Shown: positions 15,960-23,337 of the stretch, piece after piece
How positions within the stretch are numbered: the stretch's first letter is position 1
Layout of the letters: each line of letters starts with the position of its first letter
From: JAUWGC01 sp963753055
GTDB lineage: Bacteria > Bacteroidota > Bacteroidia > Bacteroidales > B18-G4
Reading direction: 5' to 3'
NCBI GenBank assembly: GCA_963753055.1
Contig: CAVWAP010000001.1
Span: 558,001-622,000 of the forward strand
Length of the DNA stretch: 64,000 bases
Notes under the pieces: generated by a model
Databases searched by the model: none
What the model was told of the DNA's origin: nothing
Seen by the model: only the letters and a program-made list of their open reading frames with translations
Program-made: the position numbers and the translations under genes

Positions 15960-16742
15960 CTATTCGTTTGTTTGTTTTTTTCTGTTTTTCTTAAGGAATA
16001 AAGTCAGGAAGAGCAACACTGCAAAGAACAGAATGATGCTCCCTGATACTTTGGTGATATTGAAGACATATTTCTTGCCTTCGGCATCATAGCTGAAACA
16101 AAATTTCAGGAATTTATTGATGGTGGGGCTGGACTTGCCCTGTGAAGCTTCCACGACAGCCATCTTCAGGTCGAAAGGCAGAAAATAAGTTCCATGCAGG
16201 TACCTGGTGATCTTTCCATCCGGACTGAGCACGACGATAGCACCGGGGTGTATGTATTCTTTTCCTTCTTTTTTAATTTTATAGCCAATGCTATTCAAGA
16301 GGCTGTATACATTGGCGCTGTCGGCTGTAAAAAATTTCCATCCATTGTCAAGGTCGTGATTGCCTTTGACCAGTTTTGAAAACGTCTTTTTCTTGTCCCT
16401 GGCCAGCTTCGTGTTTTCATTATAATTAAAGCTGAAGGTGAATACCTGGTAATCAATACCAATCACCTGGTCTGACTTGGAAATGACATCGGCAACACCT
16501 TCAAGCAATGGTGTGCAGATTCCCGGGCAGTTGTAATAGACTGGAACAAGCACGGTTGGTTTATCAATGATTGAAAGTAGATTTACCGTGTCATATTTTT
16601 CAGAAACAAATATGAGGTTATCCGGGATGTATTCATCCAGTTTCTCATAGATGCCAAGCTCAGCATCCTGTGCTGCAACATTCATGGCAATTGGAATAGT
16701 TAAAGTCCAGCTGATGAGAACAATAAGAATATTATTTTTCAT
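15960..16742 (-). CDS. SCO1/SenC family copper chaperone
   Basis: SCO proteins deliver copper to, or reduce, the CuA site of cytochrome c oxidase from the periplasmic face of the membrane. The 260-residue product has an N-terminal signal peptide (MKNNILIVLISWTLTIPIAM, then NVAAQ), a thioredoxin-like fold with the copper ligands CPGIC (about residue 87) and the third ligand His in IHPGAIVVLSPDG (about residue 175). A C-terminal membrane helix with a basic KKNRKKQ tail (from about residue 230) anchors it. It is the first gene of the caa3 operon, ten bases ahead of coxA, with its own strong promoter. Confidence 0.94.
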   Translation of the reverse strand: MKNNILIVLISWTLTIPIAMNVAAQDAELGIYEKLDEYIPDNLIFVSEKYDTVNLLSIIDKPTVLVPVYYNCPGICTPLLEGVADVISKSDQVIGIDYQVFTFSFNYNENTKLARDKKKTFSKLVKGNHDLDNGWKFFTADSANVYSLLNSIGYKIKKEGKEYIHPGAIVVLSPDGKITRYLHGTYFLPFDLKMAVVEASQGKSSPTINKFLKFCFSYDAEGKKYVFNITKVSGSIILFFAVLLFLTLFLKKNRKKQTNE

Positions 16743-16779
16743 TTTTGGTTTGAATAATGGAAAAGTTCTAAACGGTATG

Positions 16780-16810
16780 CAAATTTAGACTAAATAAAAA
16801 TAAGAAACAA
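16780..16810 (-). promoter_or_regulatory. Promoter of the sco-cox operon
   Basis: TTTG (16811-16808), a 20-bp spacer and TAAATTTG (16787-16780) on the minus strand match the Bacteroidota consensus. The start would be near 16773, about 30 bases ahead of the sco ATG. A palindrome ATTTAG-A-CTAAAT (16783-16795) overlaps the -7 element and could bind a regulator. Confidence 0.65.
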
Positions 16811-16851
16811 ATTATTTTGGAAAATGTTTAGAATCAATAGGATGAATAGAA

Positions 16852-16921
16852 GTTGACAGTTGGCAATTGGCGGTTGACAATAATATTTTTGCATACTGTC
16901 AACTGTCAACTGTCAACGGAT
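16852..16921. repeat. 7-bp repeat tract with inverted halves (10 units)
   Basis: Four GTTGACA-type units (16852-16879), two AT-rich units, then three AACTGTC-type units (16894-16914) and one partial unit run in one register. The left and right halves are reverse complements and could pair as a long hairpin, including an 11-bp perfect match. The tract ends two bases before the DUF4920 stop codon, so a transcription-stop role between the two operons is possible. Confidence 0.75.
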
Positions 16922-16922
16922 T

Positions 16923-17411
16923 CTACCGAATTATCACTCCCTCAGCAACAAAGGAATATTCCCAGCTTGGTTCTATGATGAGACTGATCTCGGATTCCGA
17001 CTTGCCATTGTCTTTGGCCATGGCTTTTAAGTCACTGACTTCCACCTGCTCACGGTAGGCGATGCCATTGATGATGACTGTTTTGCCGGCTGATTCGATA
17101 GGGATGGTGAAGTCGCCATCTTTAAAAAGGACCTGCATTACCTGCCCATTGCCGATGTCAATATTCATCCAGCAACCGGAATGCTGGCAGCATTCAACAA
17201 TTTGCCCTTTAAGCTTGACTTCAACCTTGTTGCTTTCTTCAAATAATGAGGTTAATTGGGTAGCATCAACAGCATTTTCGACCGGGAACTCCTGGCCGAA
17301 AACACCTTCTGATGCAATATTTTCTTCTGTGTGTCCTTCTTTAACCTGTGTGCCCGAGTTGCAGGCAGCAACAAATATCAGAAGAGCAATAACAACCGAA
17401 TAATATTTCAT
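16923..17411 (-). CDS. DUF4920 lipoprotein
   Basis: The 162-residue protein begins with a lipoprotein signal (MKYYSVVIALLIFVAACNSG, lipobox VAAC). The mature part has the DUF4920 pattern: VEVKLKGQIVECCQHSGCWMNIDIGNG, VLFKDGDFTIPIESAGKTVIINGIA and a final PSWEYSFVAEGV. The CCQHSGCWM cluster of cysteines and a histidine could bind metal, but this is a guess. The family is of unknown function and OB-fold-like. It lies three bases downstream of a cytochrome c gene and next to the caa3 operon, which suggests a periplasmic role linked to respiration or metal handling. Confidence 0.87.
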   Translation of the reverse strand: MKYYSVVIALLIFVAACNSGTQVKEGHTEENIASEGVFGQEFPVENAVDATQLTSLFEESNKVEVKLKGQIVECCQHSGCWMNIDIGNGQVMQVLFKDGDFTIPIESAGKTVIINGIAYREQVEVSDLKAMAKDNGKSESEISLIIEPSWEYSFVAEGVIIR

Positions 17412-17414
17412 GAT

Positions 17415-17837
17415 TTAGTCTCTCGGTTTGATAACCACGTCCTTGACCTCATCCATGGTAACATAACCACCATCATTGCCAAAGTTATTCAGAACATAAT
17501 TGATAACCGCTACAGCATCTTCCTTGGTGTCGACCTGTGGTGTCATGGGCATGTTATATGTAACACCGTTAACAACCATTTCTTCGTGTGATCCGTTAAG
17601 GGTTTGCTCAACAGCCCTTACCTTGTCTTTAAGTAAATAATCCGACTGTGCAAGCGGGGGGAAGGCTCCTTCAACACCTTTACCATCAGCCATGTGGCAA
17701 ACAATACATTTCTCTTCATAAATGGCTTTTCCTTTCGCCATTTGAGCGGCATCCTGAGGGAGATATGAGTTAAATGCGCTGAAAGCCAGAAAGAGTCCCA
17801 GCGATAATGTGACAAAAACGATTGATTTGATTTTCAT
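17415..17837 (-). CDS. Periplasmic class I cytochrome c
   Basis: The 140-residue protein has a signal peptide (MKIKSIVFVTLSLGLFLAFSAF) and a single c-type heme site CIVCHMADGKG at about residue 44, followed by the class I pattern FPPLAQSDYLL and a Met ligand candidate in YNMPMTPQVDTKEDAVAVINYVLNNFGN. It probably shuttles electrons between alternative complex III and the oxidases. It forms a short operon with the DUF4920 gene and lies head-to-head with the DUF418 gene. Confidence 0.93.
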   Translation of the reverse strand: MKIKSIVFVTLSLGLFLAFSAFNSYLPQDAAQMAKGKAIYEEKCIVCHMADGKGVEGAFPPLAQSDYLLKDKVRAVEQTLNGSHEEMVVNGVTYNMPMTPQVDTKEDAVAVINYVLNNFGNDGGYVTMDEVKDVVIKPRD

Positions 17838-17877
17838 CTTGTTGTTTTTTAATTTGGTTCATTCAAAAATTGATTAA

Positions 17878-17885
17878 CAAAAGTA
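17878..17885 (-). promoter_or_regulatory. Candidate -7 element of the cytochrome c operon
   Basis: TACTTTTG on the minus strand, 41 bases upstream of the cytochrome c ATG, fits TAnnTTTG. The expected -33 site falls inside a 7-bp repeat tract and shows no TTG. Confidence 0.4.
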
Positions 17886-17895
17886 ATAAAATTTG

Positions 17896-17930
17896 TTCAT
17901 CCGGTATCCTGAATCCGGTATCCTGTATCT
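17896..17930. repeat. 7-bp imperfect tandem repeat tract (5 units)
   Basis: Five in-register units of the GGTATCC type (TTCATCC, GGTATCC, TGAATCC, GGTATCC, TGTATCT) sit in the divergent intergenic region between the cytochrome c and DUF418 genes, where upstream promoter elements would be expected. Confidence 0.7.
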
Positions 17931-17944
17931 GACAATTTTTTCTG

Positions 17945-17952
17945 TATATTTG
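17945..17952 (+). promoter_or_regulatory. Candidate -7 element for the DUF418 gene
   Basis: TATATTTG fits TAnnTTTG but ends only six bases before the ATG at 17959. If used, the mRNA would be almost leaderless. No TTG is found 19-21 bp upstream, so this is tentative. Confidence 0.3.
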
Positions 17953-17958
17953 AACATA

Positions 17959-19131
17959 ATGATTCAGCCCACCACCCTAAAGAACAGAATTAATTCCATT
18001 GATATATTAAGGGGAGTTGCCGTATTAGGTATTGGGATTGTTAACATTCTGGGATTCAATGCTTCATTTTTTGATTTTGGGGGCTTTTATAATTCCCTGG
18101 AGGATCCTGCCCAGGCTGGTTTTTACCATACATTTATTTCACTGACAGCAGATAAATTCATTTTCATCTTCAGTTTTTTATTTGGTTATGGTGTCTACTT
18201 CCAGTATAAGAAGTTCGATTTCGATGAGTTGAAATTCACAGAATTCTTCAGAAGAAGGATGATGTACCTGGCCTTGTTCGGTATTGCACATATCCTTTTG
18301 CTTTGGGCTGGCGATATTCTATTGCTCTATGCCATCGCTGGCATGTTTCTTTTCCTTTTCAGGAAATCCTCCGGGCATATATTGATATCCCTGGGTGCCT
18401 TTTTTTATTTCTTTGTCAGTATCTGGTTGATGATCGGGATCTGGATCCCGCTTCCCAATGCCCTGTCATCCACTTGCAATGAATGCCTTTCCAATGCACT
18501 GGAAATATATCCGACCGGTAATTACTGGGAATGTTTTATGCTGAGGATGAATGAATATTTTGCGTTCAGGAATATTAATCTTTTCTATTACCTGTCCAAA
18601 GCGATCGGAATCTTTTTCTTTGGATTTCTTGCATCAAAACTGAATTTTCACCATTTGATTGCAAGGAACCTTGGATTGTCATTTATAGTGCTTGTTGTTT
18701 CTGGCATTGTTGCTGCATTGACATGGCGCTATTACGAGCAGGTTATCTTCTGGATTATTCCAGAGGGATCAAGGTTTATGAATGCCGTTTATATGGCCGG
18801 ATATGAATTGATGAATCTGCTTGTCGCATGTACTTACATTCTAATCATCATGATTCTTTCTTCGGGATCATGGACAAAATATATAATGATGCCTTTCTCT
18901 TATGCCGGAAGGATGTCGCTTACCAATTACCTGTTTCAATCGCTGGTATTTTCTGTAATATTTTATGGCTGGGGCTTTGGATTGTTCGGATCGCAGGAAC
19001 CTTCGTCTTTCGTTTGGTATGCGGTTATACTTTTTGTTTTCCAGGTAATACTGAGCTATATATGGTTGCGGTACCACAAGCAGGGACCATTGGAAGCCCT
19101 CTGGCGTAAATTATCCTATAAAAGCGAATAA
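17959..19131 (+). CDS. DUF418 domain-containing membrane protein
   Basis: The 390-residue protein starts at ATG 17959 (MIQPTTLKNRINSIDILRGVAVLGI); the longer frame from 17893 runs through repeats and is unlikely. About ten membrane helices are visible. The N-terminal RINSIDILRGVAVLGIGIVN and the motifs DKFIFIFSFLFGYG, FRRRMMYLALFGIAHILLLWAGDILLLYA and, near the end, AGRMSLTNYLFQS are typical of the DUF418/YeiB family, probable transporters or acyltransferase relatives with no settled substrate. It is followed with one base between by the GH47 gene and then by an M28 peptidase, all on the plus strand, suggesting one operon. Confidence 0.9.
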   Translation: MIQPTTLKNRINSIDILRGVAVLGIGIVNILGFNASFFDFGGFYNSLEDPAQAGFYHTFISLTADKFIFIFSFLFGYGVYFQYKKFDFDELKFTEFFRRRMMYLALFGIAHILLLWAGDILLLYAIAGMFLFLFRKSSGHILISLGAFFYFFVSIWLMIGIWIPLPNALSSTCNECLSNALEIYPTGNYWECFMLRMNEYFAFRNINLFYYLSKAIGIFFFGFLASKLNFHHLIARNLGLSFIVLVVSGIVAALTWRYYEQVIFWIIPEGSRFMNAVYMAGYELMNLLVACTYILIIMILSSGSWTKYIMMPFSYAGRMSLTNYLFQSLVFSVIFYGWGFGLFGSQEPSSFVWYAVILFVFQVILSYIWLRYHKQGPLEALWRKLSYKSE

Positions 19132-19132
19132 A

Positions 19133-20023
19133 ATGAACGTATTAAGGAATATGATCATCCTGTTTTCACTGCTCATTGTTTTTAACTCCTGTCACACGGA
19201 TCAAAAAAAAGAAAACGAGCTTGCACTGGAGGTCAAACGGGAAACCCTTAGAACCTGGGAGGGATATAAAAAATATGCCTGGGGGCATGATGTCCTGAAA
19301 CCAATCTCAAAATCATACCAGGATTGGTATGATCAGTCCCTGTACATCTCACCTATCGATGGATACAGTACACTGAAGGTCATGGGCTTTGATGAAGAAG
19401 CTAAAGATATTGAAGATTATATCGTTGATTCAGTTAGCTGGGAAAAAGATATAGATGTTAAGGTATTTGAGGTGAATATCAGGATATTGGGAGGATTACT
19501 GGCTATGTACGAAATGTCAGGCAATCCGAAAGTACTTGAAAAAGCTGAAGACTTTGGCAAACGGATGATGCCGGCATTTGATACTGAAACTGGCATTCCA
19601 GGGTTCTGGGTTAACCTGAAGACCGGTATTGTCAGGGGCGACACTGTCAACGTGGCCGAAGCAGGCACTTACCTTATTGAGATGGGCATATTGAGCCATC
19701 ATACCAAAAATCCGGTTTATTATAAGGCTGCTAAAAAGGCCAGCCTGGCTGTTTTTGAAAGAAGGTCAGAACTGGGACTCATCGGCGATGTCATTGACGT
19801 GCAAACAGGTGAGTGGGTGGGCCAATCCAGCCATATCTGCGCCGGTGTGGATTCCTATTATGAATATTTGTACAAAGCATATCTGCTCTTTGATGACCAG
19901 GACCTTAAAAAAGTCTGGGATGAAAGTATGCCTGCAGTACATAAATACCTGGCTGAAGATTATGATGACAAACTATGGTATGGGCGAGTAGATATGAATA
20001 CAGGAGAGCGGTCAGCTCGGTAA
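19133..20023 (+). CDS. Glycoside hydrolase family 47-like protein, N-terminal part (frameshifted)
   Basis: A lipoprotein-like start (MNVLRNMIILFSLLIVFNSC) precedes a GH47 alpha-mannosidase-like domain: TWEGYKKYAWGHDVLKPIS, a DGYSTLKVMGFDEE segment matching LDxLxTLxxMGL, VFEVNIRILGGLLAMYEMSG and CAGVDSYYEYLYKAYLL. The family consists of calcium-dependent inverting alpha-1,2-mannosidases forming an (alpha/alpha)7 barrel; most described members are eukaryotic. The frame ends at TAA 20021 in mid-domain. A one-base loss in the G run near 20010 would join it to the frame that continues to 20484, where the rest of the barrel is encoded. It may be a pseudogene or a sequencing error. Confidence 0.8.
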   Translation: MNVLRNMIILFSLLIVFNSCHTDQKKENELALEVKRETLRTWEGYKKYAWGHDVLKPISKSYQDWYDQSLYISPIDGYSTLKVMGFDEEAKDIEDYIVDSVSWEKDIDVKVFEVNIRILGGLLAMYEMSGNPKVLEKAEDFGKRMMPAFDTETGIPGFWVNLKTGIVRGDTVNVAEAGTYLIEMGILSHHTKNPVYYKAAKKASLAVFERRSELGLIGDVIDVQTGEWVGQSSHICAGVDSYYEYLYKAYLLFDDQDLKKVWDESMPAVHKYLAEDYDDKLWYGRVDMNTGERSAR

Positions 20024-20484
20024 TTACACTTTATGATGCATTCTTCCCGGCGATGCTGGCTATATCCGGTGATTTGGAAAGAGCTGAGAGGTTTCAGCAT
20101 ACCTGGGACTGGCTGTGGAACAAGTATGGGCTGGAACCCATGGTTTATGATTATAAAAAAGGTGAACCGAATTATCCCGTTTATGCCCTTAACCCGGAAA
20201 TCATTGAATCTGCATATTATTTATATCACTTTACCGGTGATAAAAAGTATCTTGAAATGGCTAAACAATACTGGGCGGATATTAAAGAGTATTGCGGTAC
20301 AGAAGTGGCCTTTACTTCTGTAGATAACGTAATTACCATGGAGAAGAGAGATAATATGCCGACTTATTTCATAGCTGAGACCTTAAAGTATTTATATTTG
20401 ATATTCTCTTATGAAGAGGGTGAATTTAAGTTTAATGATTACATTTTTAATACCGAGGCACATCCATATAAAAAGTTAAAATAA
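20011..20484 (+). CDS. Glycoside hydrolase family 47-like protein, C-terminal part (frameshifted)
   Basis: This frame has no clear start of its own and continues the GH47 barrel: VSSVITLYDAFFPAMLAISG (compare HLxxFFPGM of the family), ALNPEIIESAYYLYHFTGD (the RPEhxES motif), and DNMPTYFIAETLKYLYLIFS followed by FNTEAHPYK, the family's C-terminal TEAHP calcium-site motif. Together with the upstream part the intact protein would be about 450 residues, close to the catalytic size of GH47 enzymes. The downstream M28 peptidase follows after nine bases. Confidence 0.78.
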   Translation, partial: VSSVITLYDAFFPAMLAISGDLERAERFQHTWDWLWNKYGLEPMVYDYKKGEPNYPVYALNPEIIESAYYLYHFTGDKKYLEMAKQYWADIKEYCGTEVAFTSVDNVITMEKRDNMPTYFIAETLKYLYLIFSYEEGEFKFNDYIFNTEAHPYKKLK

Positions 20485-20493
20485 AGATTAATT

Positions 20494-22053
20494 ATGAAAA
20501 GATTACTATTAGTTCTAGCGCTTGTACCATTATTGTTTTTGGCTAATTTGAATTATGCCCAAAAAGGGGATAAGGTTGTTGAGAAGATCATCGAGATTGG
20601 AACCACGGACAACCAGACGATGGATCACCTGGATATTCTTTGTAATCGTTTTGGAGGTCGTTTGACCGGGTCTGATGCATATGAGAATGCTGTTCAATGG
20701 GCTGCAAATAAGTTTAAGGAATGGGGCATGGAAGTGATCCTGGATGAGGCCGGTGAAGTTCCTGTTGGATTTAACCGCGGACCTTGGTCAGGCAGGCTGT
20801 TATCCGATAACGGGATGATACTTCATTTTGCCACACCTTCCTACACATCAGGAACCAAAGGTGTTCAGCGAGGACACGTATTGATGGAGCCAAAAACCCA
20901 ATCAGAGTTCGACAGGATGAAAGGAGCTCTGAATGGGGCATGGGTGCTGATCACAGGAGAAAACAATGGCTTCCCGATCAATATTTCAAAAGAAGCTGAT
21001 GGGATAAGAGATTCTATTATTGAAGCCAATGCTGAGATTGCCAGGAAGAACAGGGAGATCAGGATGAAAAACCGCAAATCAGAAGAAAAGGAAGAACTTC
21101 TGGAATATATAGAGGAGCCAGCACTATTCTACAGGCAAATGGTTGATGCCGGCATCCTTGGAATTATTCAGGCTTCCAAAACACCCATACGGGTAATGTA
21201 TGATCGTAAAAACCTGATGGATCTGACCTTCGAAACATTACCTACAGTTCCTGATATCAAATTGGATGAGCATCAGTACAAGCTTATCGAGCAAATGGTA
21301 AAAGAACGACGTTATTTCGAACTGGAGTTTAACATCAGGAACCATTTCAGGCTCGGGCCCCGGAAATATCATAATGTGATTGGGGTTATTAAAGGCACCA
21401 AGTATCCTGACGAGTATGTGATCATGGGTGGGCACCTTGATTCCTACGATGTAGCAACCGGTGGGGTGGATGATGGTTCAGGAGCCACTCCCGCTATTGA
21501 AGCCGCACGTCTGATCATGGAAGCAGGGGGCAAGCCCAAGCGTACAATCCTGGTCATTTTGTGGGCAGCCGAGGAATGCGGACTCTGGGGATCAACGCAC
21601 TGGGTGGAAGAAAACGAAGATAAGCTTGATAAGATATCGAATATGTTCAACCGGGATGGCGGGCCGACGGTACCAACAGGTATGTCCGTTTCGGAAGCTA
21701 TGTGGGATGATATCGAAAAAATCTGCGAACCCATCAATGATATCAATCCTGACTTTCCCTTTGAGCTTAAGAAGAGAGAACCCAGGACAAGACCTGAGAG
21801 GGCATGGGGAACCGATAGCGGACCTTTTGCTGTAAAAGGTGTTCCAACCATGACGTTCTCAACAGGAGACCCCAAAGGTTATAACTTCTCCTACCGGGAG
21901 ATCTGGCATACTGAACGCGACCTTTACAACAAGAGCATCCCGGAATACCAGGAGCATACCTCGATCGTAACGGCCATTGTAGTGTATGGTATCGCAAACC
22001 TGGATCACCTGCTATCTAGAGAAGGATATTGGACGGAGCCGGAGGAAGAATAG
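20494..22053 (+). CDS. M28 family zinc metallopeptidase, secreted
   Basis: The 519-residue protein has a signal peptide (MKRLLLVLALVPLLFLANLNYA, then Q). The M28 zinc-binding sequence is intact: GGHLDSYD (His), the bridging Asp in GGVDDGSG, and WAAEECGLWGS (catalytic and metal Glu), with NRDGGP and FSTGDPKGYNF further on, and a late WHTERD giving the last His. A long insert (about residues 150-200) is charged and helical. M28 enzymes are aminopeptidases or carboxypeptidases. It lies downstream of the GH47 gene, so both may act on glycoprotein material in the periplasm or at the surface. No T9SS sorting domain is present. Confidence 0.93.
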   Translation: MKRLLLVLALVPLLFLANLNYAQKGDKVVEKIIEIGTTDNQTMDHLDILCNRFGGRLTGSDAYENAVQWAANKFKEWGMEVILDEAGEVPVGFNRGPWSGRLLSDNGMILHFATPSYTSGTKGVQRGHVLMEPKTQSEFDRMKGALNGAWVLITGENNGFPINISKEADGIRDSIIEANAEIARKNREIRMKNRKSEEKEELLEYIEEPALFYRQMVDAGILGIIQASKTPIRVMYDRKNLMDLTFETLPTVPDIKLDEHQYKLIEQMVKERRYFELEFNIRNHFRLGPRKYHNVIGVIKGTKYPDEYVIMGGHLDSYDVATGGVDDGSGATPAIEAARLIMEAGGKPKRTILVILWAAEECGLWGSTHWVEENEDKLDKISNMFNRDGGPTVPTGMSVSEAMWDDIEKICEPINDINPDFPFELKKREPRTRPERAWGTDSGPFAVKGVPTMTFSTGDPKGYNFSYREIWHTERDLYNKSIPEYQEHTSIVTAIVVYGIANLDHLLSREGYWTEPEEE

Positions 22054-22181
22054 AGAAGAGAGAAGAGAGAAGAGAAAAGAGAAAAAAGAAAAGTGGAGCG
22101 AGGCAAAGCCGAGGGACATCCCGCCGAAAGCGGGGAGAGAAGAGAAATTTCTGTTCAGTGATCAGTGATCAGTGTTCACTG
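22052..22181. repeat. Two 7-bp repeat tracts around a small palindrome
   Basis: Six units of the AGAGAAG/AGAAAAG type (22052-22093) begin within the stop codon of the M28 gene. A short GC-rich stretch holds the hairpin CCCGC-CGAAA-GCGGG (22120-22134). Four units of TTCAGTG/ATCAGTG type follow at 22154-22181, just before the stop of the convergent safE-like gene. Confidence 0.7.
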
Positions 22182-22186
22182 TGTAG

Positions 22187-22888
22187 CTAGTGGCAGCATT
22201 CCATCTTCGTACCATCATTCTTATCCAGCTTGGGGCTGACATAAGGAATACCCAGGTTCAGGCCACGTAAAATGAACAGTATTCCTATGAGGATGATGAA
22301 GTAGGGGATGATCTTGCTTACTTTCTTTCGGAACCGCATACTAACCACATTTCCAAGCACTGACAGGCTCAACATCACAGGGATGGTACCGAGGCCAAAT
22401 ACTACCATATAGGTTACACCTTGTTCAACCGAGCCGAGGACGATTGCGCTGGCAATGGCAATATAAACCAGTCCGCAAGGCAGGAATCCATTTAGTATGC
22501 CAATAATGAAAAGAGAACCATAGGATCTGATGGCGAACATTTTACCAAAGATCTTCTTGGTCTTGCCAACCAACTTGAAGGTAGCGCTCTCAATATTGAT
22601 CTTACGGAACAAAACCGGGAAAAGGACAGAAAGGATCATGATCACACCTATTATTATCGATGCCCATTGTTGTAATCCGCCTACTGCAATCCCTTTGCCC
22701 AGCAAACCGAATAATGCACCCAGAATGCCGTAAGTAATAGTTCTGCCAATATTGTAGGTAAGGCCACTTGAAATTCTTGCAAACCACGACTCCTGCTTTA
22801 AAGGCAGGGCTATTGCAATAGGGCCGCACATTCCTATGCAGTGAAAACTGCCCAGTAAACCTAAGACCAATGCTGAAATATATTCCAT
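22187..22888 (-). CDS. SafE/UreH-like (TauE-type) membrane protein of the cbb3 locus
   Basis: The 233-residue protein starts at ATG 22888 (MEYISALVLGLLGSFHCIGMCGP), one base after the fixH stop; an open extension to 23155 overlaps fixH and is unlikely. The HCIGMCGP motif in the first helix and the later NGFLPCGLVYIA mark the COG2836 family, six-helix proteins found in cbb3 oxidase loci and linked to copper or cytochrome assembly. The tail ends in MECCH, a possible metal ligand. Family members have been annotated as sulfite exporters, but the context points to oxidase biogenesis. Confidence 0.88.
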   Translation of the reverse strand: MEYISALVLGLLGSFHCIGMCGPIAIALPLKQESWFARISSGLTYNIGRTITYGILGALFGLLGKGIAVGGLQQWASIIIGVIMILSVLFPVLFRKINIESATFKLVGKTKKIFGKMFAIRSYGSLFIIGILNGFLPCGLVYIAIASAIVLGSVEQGVTYMVVFGLGTIPVMLSLSVLGNVVSMRFRKKVSKIIPYFIILIGILFILRGLNLGIPYVSPKLDKNDGTKMECCH

Positions 22889-22889
22889 G

Positions 22890-23330
22890 CTAATGTATAT
22901 AAACCTCCTCCTGGTAGTAATTAACACCTTTGAATGACCAATCGACCTTGATGATATATTTCCCTGGCAACAGATTCCCGGTAGGGATGATCTGAGAAGA
23001 ACTGGTATCTGATGATACCGGATAAATAATGTCTTTCTTAAAATCGGAAGGCCGGTATAACTGTATAGTACCAGATAAAGTGTCGTTTTTAGTGAAATCA
23101 GGGAAATGCACTTTGATAATCTCTTTCGATTTACTGAAGACAATCTTTTCATCAAGATCAGCCGTATTGCTCATTTTCTCCTGTTGGGTGTCATAGTCAA
23201 GTTCTTTTGGATAGTAATCCCTTTCCACAAGATTAACATCATGTGTTGTAGTATAATATATGAAAGAGAAAATGGCGATAAAAAACAGGATGATAAAAAT
23301 CAGGATTCCTGTACCCCAGTTAAATTTCAT
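22890..23330 (-). CDS. fixH: FixH family cbb3 oxidase accessory protein
   Basis: The 146-residue protein has one N-terminal membrane helix (MKFNWGTGILIFIILFFIAI), the motif TTHDVNLVERDYYPKELDYDTQQEKM typical of FixH/CcoH proteins, and a periplasmic beta-rich domain of about 80 residues. CcoH/FixH helps assembly or stability of cbb3 oxidase. It lies seven bases after ccoG and directly before the safE-like gene, as in other cbb3 loci of the phylum. Confidence 0.92.
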   Translation of the reverse strand: MKFNWGTGILIFIILFFIAIFSFIYYTTTHDVNLVERDYYPKELDYDTQQEKMSNTADLDEKIVFSKSKEIIKVHFPDFTKNDTLSGTIQLYRPSDFKKDIIYPVSSDTSSSQIIPTGNLLPGKYIIKVDWSFKGVNYYQEEVYIH

Positions 23331-23337
23331 GTTCTAG

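Noticed and set aside
22889..23155. Longer start for the SafE-like protein
   Set aside because: It would overlap fixH almost entirely in another frame; MEYISALVLGLLGSFHC at 22888 is the family-like start.
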